Assembly (NCBI GenBank): GCA_964247055.1
Contig: OZ176050.1
Location: forward strand, 930,001-994,000
Direction of reading: 5' to 3'
DNA: 64,000 bases
Source of the DNA: Paragordius varius
Taxonomy: Eukaryota > Nematomorpha
Position numbers and translations under genes: made by a program. Of this stretch, positions 1-10,995 are shown piece by piece. Each line of letters opens with the position of its first letter. The stretch's first letter is position 1. Below the pieces are notes generated by a model that worked only from the letters and a program-made list of their open reading frames with translations, was not told where the DNA came from and searched no databases.

Positions 1-3000
1 ACCCCCAATATTTTGGGGATCGGACTATAAATGTAATTTTTATGAATTTTTTAAATATTTAAAAATTTTTTTTTATACGATTTTAAAAATAAAAATGGCT
101 ACCTAAAATCCAAATTTGATCAGGTGATGTCACCATAATTTTTTTTGGGTAGCCCTATGGTAGTTCCATCATCACCCCAAATATTTTCGAGATCGGAATA
201 TAAATGTTATTTTTATGAATTTTTTAAATATTTAAAAAATCTATTTTATACGATTTTAAAAATAAAAATGGCTACCTAAAATCCAAATTTGATCAGGTGA
301 TGTCACCATAATTTTTTTTGGGTAGCCCTATGGTAGTTCCATCATCACCCCAAATATTGTCGAGATCGGAGTATAAATGTAATTTTTTTGGATTTTTTAA
401 ATATTTAAAAAATTTATTTTATACGATTTTAAAAATAAAAATGGCTACCTAAAATCCAAATTTGATCAGGTGATGTCGCCATAATTTTTTTTGGGTAGCC
501 CTATGGTAGTTCCATCATAACCCCAAATATTTTTGAGATCGGACTTTAAATGTAATTTTTATGAATTTTTTAAATATTTAAAAAATTTATTTTATACGAT
601 TTTAAAAATAAAAATGGCTACCTAAAATCCAAATTTGATCAGGTCATGTCACCATAATTTTTTTTTGGGTAGCCCTATGGTAGTTCCATCATCACCCCAA
701 ATATTGTCGAGATCGGAGTATAAATGTAATTTTTTTGAATTTTTTAAATATTTAAAAAATTTATTTTATACGATTTTAAAAATAAAAATGGCTACCTAAA
801 ATCCAAATTTGATCAGATGATGTCACCATAATTTTTTTGGGTAGCCCTATGGTAGTTCCATCATCACCCCAAATATTTTGGGGATCGGACTATAAATGTA
901 ATTTTTATGAATTTTTTAAATATTTAAAAAATTTATTTTATACGATTTTAAAAATAAAAATGGCTAAAAATCCAAATTTGATCAGGTGATGTCGCCATAA
1001 TTTTTTTTGGGTAGCCCTATGGTAGTTCCATCATCACCCCAAATATTTTGGGGATCGGACTATAAATGTAATTTTTATGAATTTTTTAAATATTTAAAAA
1101 ATTTATTTTATACGATTTTAAAAATAAAAATGGCTACCTAAAATCCAAATTTGATCAGGTGATGTCACTATAATTTTTTTGGGTAGCCCTATGGTAGTTC
1201 CATCATAACCCCAAATATTTTGGGGATCGGACTATAAATGTAATTTTTATGAATTTTTTAAATATTTAAAAAATTTATTTTATACGATTTTAAAAATAAA
1301 AATGGCTACCTAAAATCCAAATTTGATCAGGTGATGTCGCCATAATTTTTTTTTGGTAGCCCTATGGTAGTTCCATCATCACCCCAAATATTTTCGAGAT
1401 CGGAGTATAAATGTAATTTTTATGAATTTTTTAAATATTTAAAAAATTTATTTTATACGATTTTAAAAATAAAAATGGCTACCTAAAATCCAAATTTGAT
1501 CAGGTGATGTCGCCATAATTTTTTTGGGTAGCCCTATGGTAGTTCCATCATCACCCTAAATATTTTCGAGATCGGAATATAAATGTAATTTTTATGAATT
1601 TTTTAAATATTTAAAAAATTTATTTTATACGATTTTAAAAATAAAAATGGCTACCTAAAATCCAAATTTGATCAGGTGATGTCACTATAATTTTTTTGGG
1701 TAGCCCTATGGTAGTCCCATCATCACCCCAAATATTTTGGGGATCGGACTATAAATGTAATTTTTATGAATTTTTTAAATATTTAAAAAATTTATTTTAT
1801 ACGATTTGCAAAATAAAAATGGCGACCTAAAATCCAAATTTGATCAGGTGATGTCACCATAATTTTTTTTTGGGTAGCCCTATGGTAGTTCCATCATCAC
1901 CCCAAATATTTTGGGGATCGGACTATAAATGTAATTTTTATGAATTTTTTAAATATTTAAAAAATTTATTTTATACGATTTTAAAAATAAAAATGGCTAC
2001 CTAAAATCCAAATTTGATCAGGTGATGTCGCCATAATTTTTTTTGGGTAGCCCTATGGTATTTCCATCATCACCCCAAATATTTTGGGGATCGGACTATA
2101 AATGTAATTTTTATGAATTTTTTAAATATTTAAAAAATTTATTTTATACGATTTTAAAAATAAAAATGGCTACCTAATATCCAAATTTGATCAGGTGATG
2201 TCATTATAATTTTTTTTGGGTAGCCCTATGGTAGTTCCATCATCACCCCAAATATTTTGGGGATCGGACTATAAATGTAATTTTTATGAATTTTTTAAAT
2301 ATTTAAAAAATTTATTTTATACGATTTTAAAAATAAAAATGGCTAAAAATCCAAATTTGATCAGGTGATGTCGCCATAATTTTTTTTGGGTAGCCCTATG
2401 GTAGTTCCATCATCACCCCAAATATTTTGGGGATCGGACTATAAATGTAATTTTTATGAATTTTTTAAATATTTAAAAAATTTATTTTATACGATTTTAA
2501 AAATAAAAATGGCTACCTAAAATCCAAATTTGATCAGGTGATGTCACTATAATTTTTTTGGGTAGCCCTATGGTAGTTCCATCATCACCCCAAATATTTT
2601 GGGGATCGGACTATAAATGTAATTTTTATGAAAATTTTAATTATTTAAAAAATTTATTTTATACGATTTTAAAAATAAAAATGGCTACCTAAAATCCAAA
2701 TTTGATCAGGTGATGTCACTATAATTTTTTTGGGTAGCCCTATGGTAGTTCCATCATCACCCCAAATATTTTGGGGATCGGACTATAAATGTAACTTTTA
2801 TGAATTTTTTAAATATTTAAAAAATTTATTTTATACGATTTTAAAAATAAAAATGGCTACCTAAAATCCAAATTTGATCAGGTGATGTCGCCATAATTTT
2901 TTTTGGGTAGCCCTATGGTAGTTCCATCATCACCCCAAATATTTTCGAGATCGGAGTATAAATGTAATTTTTATGAATTTTTTAAATTTTTAAAAAATTT

Positions 3001-3602
3001 ATTTTATACGATTTTAAAAATAAAAATGGCTACCTAAAATCCAAATTTGATCAGGTGATGTCACTATAATTTTTTTGGGTAGCCCTATGGTAGTTTCATC
3101 ATCACCCCAAATATTTTGGGGATCGGACTATAAATGTAATTTTTATGAATTTTTTAAATATTTAAAAAATTTATTTTATACGATTTTAAAAATAAAAATG
3201 GCTACCTAAAATCCAAATTTGATCAGGTGATGTCACCATATTTTTTTTGGGTAGCCCTATGGTAGTTCCACCATCACCCCAAATATAGTCGAGATCGGAG
3301 TATAAATGTAATTTTTATGAATTTTTTAAATATTTAAAAAATTTATTTTATACGATTTTAAAAATAAAAATGGCTACCTAAAATCCAAATTTGATCAGGT
3401 GATGTCACTATAATTTTTTTTGGGTAGCCCTATGGTAGTTCCATCATCACCCCAAATATTTTCGAGATCGGAGTATAAATGTAATTTTTATGAATTTTTT
3501 AAATATTTAAAAAATTTATTTTATACGATTTTAAAAATAAAAATGGCTACCTAAAATCCAAATTTGATCAGGTGATGTCGCCATAATTTTTTTTGGGTAG
3601 CC

Positions 3603-4290
3603 CTATAGTAGTTCCATCATCACCCCAAATATTTTCGAGATCGGAGTATAAATGTAATTTTTATGAATTTTTTAAATATAAAAATTTATTTTATACGATT
3701 TTAAAAATAAAAATGGCTACCTAAAATCCAAATTTGATCAGGTGATGTCACCATATTTTTTTTTGGGTAGCCCTATGGTAGTTCCATCATCACCCCAAAT
3801 ATTGTCGAGATCGGAGTATAAATGTAATTTTTTTGAATTTTTTAAATATTTAAAAAATTTATTTTATACGATTTTTAAAAATAAAAATGGCTACCTAAAA
3901 TCCAAATTTGATCAGGTGATGTCGCCATAATTTTTTTTGGGTAGCCCTATAGTAGTTCCATCATCACCCCAAATATTTTCGAGATCGGAGTATAAATGTA
4001 ATTTTTATGAATTTTTTAAATATAAAAATTTATTTTATACGATTTTAAAAATAAAAATGGCTACCTAAAATCCAAATTTGATCAGGTGATGTCACCATAT
4101 TTTTTTTTGGGTAGCCCTATGGTAGTTCCATCATCACCCCAAATATTGTCGAGATCGGAGTATAAATGTAATTTTTTTGAATTTTTTAAATATCTAAAAA
4201 ATTTATTTTATACGATTTTAAAAATAAAAATGGCTACCTAAAATCCAAATTTGATCAGGTGATGTCGCCATAATTTTTTTTGCGTAGCCC
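3603..4290 (+). repeat. 344-bp dimer duplicated in tandem
   Basis: Two monomers are repeated as a pair. CTATAGTAG occurs at 3,603 and 3,947, the shortened TTTAAATATAAAAATTT at 3,671 and 4,015, CCATATTTTTTTTT near 3,752 and 4,095, and ATTGTCGAG at 3,801 and 4,145. The first copy has one extra T in the GATTTTTAAAA run. In this dimer the change CCATAA to CCATAT removes a stop present in ordinary monomers, which explains the short chance open frame here. Confidence 0.9.
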
Positions 4291-6953
4291 TATGTTAGTT
4301 TCATCATCACCCCAAATATTTTGGGGATCGGACTATAAATGTAATTTTTATGAATTTTTTAAATATTTAAAAAATTTATTTTATACGATTTTAAAAATAA
4401 AAATGGCTACCTAAAATCCAAATTTGATCTGGTGATCCATAATTTTTTTTGGGTAGCCCTATGGTAGTTCCATCATCACCCCAAATATTTTGGGGATCGG
4501 ACTATAAATGTAATTTTTATGAATTTTTTAAATATTTAAAAAATTTATTTTATACGATTTTAAAAATAAAAATGGCTACCTAAAATCCAAATTTGATCAG
4601 GTGATGTCGCCATAATTTTTTTTGGGTAGCCCTATGGTATTTCCATCATCACCCCAAATATTTTGGGGATCGGACTATAAATGTAATTTTTATGAATTTT
4701 TTAAATATTTAAAAAATTTATTTTATACGATTTTAAAAATAAAAATGGCTACCTAATATCCAAATTTGATCAGGTGATGTCACTATAATTTTTTTTGGGT
4801 AGCCCTATGGTAGTTCCATCATCACCCCAAATATTTTGGGGATCGGACTATAAATGTAATTTTTATGAATTTTTTAAATATTTAAAAAATTTATTTTATA
4901 CGATTTTAAAAATAAAAATGGCTAAAAATCCAAATTTGATCAGGTGATGTCGCCATAATTTTTTTTGGGTAGCCCTATGGTAGTTCCATCATCACCCCAA
5001 ATATTTTGGGGATCGGACTATAAATGTAATTTTTATGAATTTTTTAAATATTTAAAAAATTTATTTTATACGATTTTAAAAATAAAAATGGCTACCTAAA
5101 ATCCAAATTTGATCAGGTGATGTCACTATAATTTTTTTGGGTAGCCCTATGGTAGTTCCATCATCACCCCAAATATTTTGGGGATCGGACTATAAATGTA
5201 ATTTTTATGAAAATTTTAATTATTTAAAAAATTTAGTTTATACGATTTTAAAAATAAAAATGGCGACCTAAAATCCAAATTTGATCAGGTGATGTCACCA
5301 TAATTTTTTTTTGGGTAGCCCTATGGTAGTTCCATCATCACCCCAAATATTTTGGGGATCGGACTATAAATGTAATTTTTATGAATTTTTTAAATATTTA
5401 AAAAATTTATTTTATACGATTTTAAAAATAAAAATGGCTACCTAAAATCCAAATTTGATCAGGTGATGTCGCCATAATTTTTTTTGGGTAGCCCTATGGT
5501 AGTTCCATCATCACCCCAAATATTTTGGGGATCGGACTATAAATGTAATTTTTATGAATTTTTTAAATATTTAAAAAATTTATTTTATACGATTTTAAAA
5601 ATAAAAATGGCTACCTAAAATCCAAATTTGATCAGGTGATGTCACTATAATTTTTTTGTGTAGCCCTATGGTAGTCCCATCATCACCCCAAATATTTTGG
5701 GGATCGGACTATAAATGTAATTTTTATGAATTTTTTAAATATTTAAAAAATTTATTTTATACGATTTGCAAAATAAAAATGGCGACCTAAAATCCAAATT
5801 TGATCAGGTGATGTCACCATAATTTTTTTTTGGGTAGCCCTATGGTAGTTCCATCATCACCCCAAATATTTTGGGGATCGGACTATAAATGTAATTTTTA
5901 TGAATTTTTTAAATATTTAAAAAATTTATTTTATACGATTTTAAAAATAAAAATGGCTACCTAAAATCCAAATTTGATCAGGTGATGTCGCCATAATTTT
6001 TTTTGGGTAGCCCTATGGTAGTTCCATCATCACCCCAAATATTTTGGGGATCGGACTATAAATGTAATTTTTATGAATTTTTTAAATATTTAAAAAATTT
6101 ATTTTATACGATTTTAAAAATAAAAATGGCTACCTAAAATCCAAATTTGATCAGGTGATGTCACTATAATTTTTTTTGGGTAGCCCTATGGTAGTTCCAT
6201 CATCACCCCAAATATTTTGGGGAGCGGACTATAAATGTAATTTTTATGAATTTTTTAAATATTTAAAAAATTTATTTTATACGATTTTAAAAATAAAAAT
6301 GGCTACCTAAAATCCAAATTTGATCAGGTGATGTCGCCATAATTTTTTTTGGGTAGCCCTATGGTAGTTCCATCATCACCCCAAATATTTTGGGGATCGG
6401 ACTATAAATGTAATTTTTATGAATTTTTTAAATATTTAAAAAATTTATTTTATACGATTTTAAAAATAAAAATGGCTACCTAAAATCCAAATTTGATCAG
6501 GTGATGTCACTATAATTTTTTTGGGTAGCCCTATGGTAGTTCCATCATCACCCCAAATATTTTGGGGATCGGACTATAAATGTAATTTTTATGAAAATTT
6601 TAAATATTTAAAAAATTATTTTATACGATTTTAAAAATAAAAATGGCGACCTAAAATCCAAATTTGATCAGGTGATGTCACCATAATTTTTTTTTGTTTA
6701 GCCCTATGGTAGTTCCATCATCACCCCAAATATTTTGGGGATCGGACTATAAATGTAATTTTTATGAATTATATTTAAAAAATTTATTTTATACGATTTT
6801 AAAAATAAAAATGGCTACCTAAAATCCAAATTTGATCAGGTGATGTCACCATAATTTTTTTTGGGTAGCCCTATGGTAGTTCCATCATCACCCCAAATAT
6901 TTTCGAGATCGGAGTATAAATGTAATTTTTATGAATTTTTTAAATATTTAAAA

Positions 6954-7260
6954 AATTTATTTTATTTAAAAATAAAAATGGCTACCTAAAATCCAAATTT
7001 GATCAGGTGATGTCGCCATAATTTTTTTTGGGTAGCCCTATGGTAGTTCCATCATCACCCCAAATATTTTCGAGATCGGAGTATAAATGTAATTTTTATG
7101 AATTTTTTAAATATTTAAAAAATTTATTTTATACGATTTTAAAAATAAAAATGGCTACCTAAAATCCAAATTTGATCAGGTGATGTCACTATAATTTTTT
7201 TGGGTAGCCCTATGGTAGTTCCATCATCACCCCAAATATTTTGGGGATCGGACTATTGTA
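6954..7260 (+). repeat. Two-deletion marker pair, first copy
   Basis: One C-type monomer lacks seven bases so that TTTTATACGATTTT reads TTTTATTT (from 6,954). Two units later another lacks AAA so that GGACTATAAATG reads GGACTATTG (gact at 7,251). The same linked pair recurs at 9,361/9,658, 14,710/15,007, 21,271/21,568 and 28,675/28,972. The offsets 2,407, 5,349, 6,561 and 7,404 bp make it a clean tracer of block copying. Confidence 0.9.
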
Positions 7261-10200
7261 ATTTTTATGAATTTTTTAAATATTTAAAAAATTTATTTTA
7301 TACGATTTTAAAAATAAAAATGGCTACCTAAAATCCAAATTTGATCAGGTGATGTCGCCATAATTTTTTTTGGGTAGCCCTATGGTAGTTCCATCATCAC
7401 CCCAAATATTTTGGGGATCGGACAATAAATGTAATTTTTATGAATTTTTTAAATATTTAAAAAATTTATTTTATACGATTTTAAAAATAAAAATGGCTAC
7501 CTAAAATCCAAATTTGATCAGGTGATGTCACTATAATTTTTTTGGGTAGCCCTATGGTAGTTCCATCATCACCCCAAATATTTTGGGGATCGGACTATAA
7601 ATGTAATTTTTATGAAAATTTTAAATATTTAAAAAATTTATTTTATACGATTTTAAAAATAAAAATGGCGACCTAAAATCCAAATTTGATCAGGTGATGT
7701 CACTATAATTTTTTTGTGTAGCCCTATGGTAGTCCCATCATCACCCCAAATATTTTGGGGATCGGACTATAAATGTAATTTTTATGAATTTTTTAAATAT
7801 TTAAAAAATTTATTTTATACGATTTTAAAAATAAAAATGGCTACCTAAAATCCAAATTTGATCAGGTGATGTCGCCATAATTTTTTTTGGGTAGCCCTAT
7901 GGTAGTTCCATCATCACCCCAAATTTGGGGATCGGACTATAAATGTAATTTTTATGAATTTTTTAAATATTTAAAAAATTTATTTTATACGATTTTAAAA
8001 ATAAAAATGGCTACCTAAAATCCAAATTTGATCAGGTGATGTCACTATAATTTTTTTGGGTAGCCCTATGGTAGTTCCATCATCACCCCAAATATTTTGG
8101 GGATCGGACTATAAATGTAATTTTTATGAAAATTTTAATTATTTAAAAAATTTAGTTTATACGATTTTAAAAATAAAAATGGCGACCTAAAATCCAAATT
8201 TGATCAGGTGATGTCACCATAATTTTTTTTTGGGTAGCCCTATGGTAGTTCCATCATCACCCCAAATATTTTGGGGATCGGACTATAAATGTAATTTTTA
8301 TGAATTTTTTAAATATTTAAAAAATTTATTTTATACGATTTTAAAAATAAAAATGGCTACCTAAAATCCAAATTTGATCAGGTGATGTCGCCATAATTTT
8401 TTTTGGGTAGCCCTATGGTAGTTCCATCATCACCCCAAATATTTTGGGGATCGGACTATAAATGTAATTTTTATGAATTTTTTAAATATTTAAAAAATTT
8501 ATTTTATACGATTTTAAAAATAAAAATGGCTACCTAAAATCCAAATTTGATCAGGTGATGTCACTATAATTTTTTTGTGTAGCCCTATGGTAGTCCCATC
8601 ATCACCCCAAATATTTTGGGGATCGGACTATAAATGTAATTTTTATGAATTTTTTAAATATTTAAAAAATTTATTTTATACGATTTGCAAAATAAAAATG
8701 GCGACCTAAAATCCAAATTTGATCAGGTGATGTCACCATAATTTTTTTTTGGGTAGCCCTATGGTAGTTCCATCATCACCCCAAATATTTTGGGGATCGG
8801 ACTATAAATGTAATTTTTATGAATTTTTTAAATATTTAAAAAATTTATTTTATACGATTTTAAAAATAAAAATGGCTACCTAAAATCCAAATTTGATCAG
8901 GTGATGTCACTATAATTTTTTTTGGGTAGCCCTATGGTAGTTCCATCATCACCCCAAATATTTTGGGGAGCGGACTATAAATGTAATTTTTATGAATTTT
9001 TTAAATATTTAAAAAATTTATTTTATACGATTTTAAAAATAAAAATGGCTACCTAAAATCCAAATTTGATCAGGTGATGTCGCCATAATTTTTTTTGGGT
9101 AGCCCTATGGTAGTTCCATCATCACCCCAAATATTTTGGGGATCGGACTATAAATGTAATTTTTATGAAAATTTTAAATATTTAAAAAATTTATTTTATA
9201 CGATTTTAAAAATAAAAATGGCGACCTAAAATCCAAATTTGATCAGGTGATGTCACCATAATTTTTTTTGGGTAGCCCAATGGTAGTTCCATCATCACCC
9301 CAAATATTTTCGAGATCGGAGTATAAATGTAATTTTTATGAATTTTTTAAATATTTAAAAAATTTATTTTATTTAAAAATAAAAATGGCTACCTAAAATC
9401 CAAATTTGATCAGGTGATGTCGCCATAATTTTTTTTGGGTAGCCCTATGGTAGTTCCATCATCACCCCAAATATTTTCGAGATCGGAGTATAAATGTAAT
9501 TTTTATGAATTTTTTAAATATTTAAAAAATTTATTTTATACGATTTTAAAAATAAAAATGGCTACCTAAAATCCAAATTTGATCAGGTGATGTCACTATA
9601 ATTTTTTTGGGTAGCCCTATGGTAGTTCCATCATCACCCCAAATATTTTGGGGATCGGACTATTGTAATTTTTATGAATTTTTTAAATATTTAAAAAATT
9701 TATTTTATACGATTTTAAAAATAAAAATGGCTACCTAAAATCCAAATTTGATCAGGTGATGTCGCCATAATTTTTTTTGGGTAGCCCTATGGTAGTTCCA
9801 TCATCACCCCAAATATTTTGGGGATCGGACTATAAATGTAATTTTTATGAATTTTTTAAATATTTAAAAAATTTATTTTATACGATTTTAAAAATAAAAA
9901 TGGCTACCTAAAATCCAAATTTGATCAGGTGATGTCACTATAATTTTTTTGGGTAGCCCTATGGTAGTTCCATCATCACCCCAAATATTTTGGGGATCGG
10001 ACTATAAATGTAATTTTTATGAAAATTTTAAATATTTAAAAAATTTATTTTATACGATTTTAAAAATAAAAATGGCGACCTAAAATCCAAATTTGATCAG
10101 GTGATGTCGCCATAATTTTTTTTGGGTAGCCCTATCGTAGTTCCATCATCACCCCAAATATTTTGGGGATCGGACTATAAATGTAATTTTTATGAATTTT

Positions 10201-10842
10201 TTAAATATTTAAAAAATTTATTTTATACGATTTTAAAAATAAAAATGGCTACCTAAAATCCAAATTTGATCAGGTGATGTCGCCATAATTTTTTTTGGGT
10301 AGCCCTATCGTAGTTCCATCATCACCCCAAATATTTTGGGGATCGGACTATAAATGTAATTTTCATGAATTTTTTAAATATTTAAAAAATTTATTTTATA
10401 CGATTTTAAAAATAAAAATGGCTACCTAAAATCCAAATTTGATCAGGTGATGTCACTATAATTTTTTTTGGGTAGCCCTATGGTAGTTCCATCATCACCC
10501 CAAATATTTTGGGGATCGGACTATAAATGTAATTTTTATGAATTTTTTAAATATTTAAAAAATTTATTTTATACGATTTTAAAAATAAAAATGGCTACCT
10601 AAAATCCAAATTTGATCAGGTGATGTCGCCATAATTTTTTTTGGGTAGCCCTATGGTAGTTCCATCATCACCCCAAATATTTTGGGGATCGGACTATAAA
10701 TGTAATTTTTATGAATTTTTTAAATATTTAAAAAATTTATTTTATACGATTTTAAAAATAAAAATGGCTACCTAAAATCCAAATTTGATCAGGTGATGTC
10801 ACTATAATTTTTTTGGGTAGCCCTATGGTAGTTCCATCATCA

Positions 10843-10859
10843 CCCCAAATATTTTGGGG
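10843..10859. other. 17-nt dyad, arms CCCCAAA / TTTGGGG
   Basis: In the reference monomer, seven-base arms flank TAT. The left arm is nearly invariant across the window. The right arm is the most variable place in the monomer and defines the main types: TTTTGGGG (G type), TTTTCGAG (C type), TTTTTGAG (T type), TTGTCGAG (Q type), and ACTTTGGGG (a T-to-C change just before the right arm). Only G-type copies keep the full dyad. Confidence 0.9.
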
Positions 10860-10866
10860 ATCGGAC

Positions 10867-10873
10867 TATAAAT
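10867..10873 (+). promoter_or_regulatory. TATA-box-like TATAAAT in every typical monomer
   Basis: The reference monomer has TATAAAT just after GATCGGAC. It matches the general TATA consensus, but in DNA this AT-rich it may be chance. Some families lose it: GACTTTAAAT, GACTTGAAAT, GACTGTAAAT and GAGTAAAAAT. No initiator or downstream element was recognised, so promoter activity is only a possibility. Confidence 0.2.
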
Positions 10874-10877
10874 GTAA

Positions 10878-10936
10878 TTTTTATGAATTTTTTAAATATT
10901 TAAAAAATTTATTTTATACGATTTTAAAAATAAAAA
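10878..10936. other. Phased A/T tracts, predicted intrinsically bent segment
   Basis: In monomer coordinates, homopolymer runs are centred near positions 39 (T5), 49.5 (T6), 59-63 (T3/A6), 72.5 (T4), 82.5 (T4, then A5) and 93 (A5). The spacing is close to one helical turn over about 55 bp. Phased A-tracts are known to curve DNA; curvature here is inferred from spacing alone. Confidence 0.6.
10886..10909. other. Perfect 24-bp A/T palindrome in the monomer
   Basis: The 12-base half AATTTTTTAAAT is followed by its exact reverse complement, centred between monomer positions 56 and 57. It is kept in most copies. Variants that damage or shorten it include GAAAATTTTAAAT (about 15 copies before 29.3 kb), the shortened TTTAAATATAAAAATTT at 3,671 and 4,015, TTTTTTATATATTT at about 38,325, 40,222 and 43,494, and ATTTTATAAAT at 25,560 and 27,623. 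Confidence 0.9.
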
Positions 10937-10937
10937 T

Positions 10938-10995
10938 GGCTACCTAAAATCCAAATTTGATCAGGTGATGTCACCATAATTTTTTTTGGGTAGCC
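10938..10995. other. Nested inverted repeats: GGCTACC / GGTAGCC around GGTGATGTCACC
   Basis: GGCTACC (10,938-10,944) pairs with GGTAGCC (10,989-10,995) across 44 nt. Inside that loop lie CAAATTTG (10,952-10,959), TGATCA (10,958-10,963) and GGTGATGTCACC (10,964-10,975), whose arms GGTGA/TCACC are complementary around TG. The 3' arm of the inner dyad varies between TCACC, TCGCC and TCACT. In 16 copies the centre is ATAT, making a perfect 12-bp palindrome with an EcoRV site. Variants of the outer stem (GGCGACC, GACTACC, GGTAACC) are not matched by compensating changes, which argues against selection for a base-paired RNA. Confidence 0.8.

Noticed and set aside
3742-3930. A 62-residue open frame on the + strand
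   Set aside because: It starts at GTG, not ATG, runs across just over one satellite monomer, and exists only because CCATAA became CCATAT and one T was gained in a T run. Its residues are a direct reading of the repeat. The neighbouring dimer copy and other monomers do not keep the frame.
10843-10870. CENP-B box
   Set aside because: C-type monomers have TTTTCGAGATCGGAG, with a TTCG and a CGG, but the spacing is too short and the required A and CGGG positions do not fit the CENP-B core pattern. No other match was seen on either strand.
10980-10989. T run before GGGTAG as a terminator
   Set aside because: The run of about 6-9 T is in every monomer and varies in length, as expected from slippage. 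No gene or transcript start precedes it, so calling a terminator is unsupported.
10938-10995. Conserved RNA stem formed by GGCTACC and GGTAGCC
   Set aside because: The pairing is possible, but common variants of one arm (GGCGACC, GACTACC, GGTAACC) are not matched by compensating changes in the other arm, so there is no covariation support.
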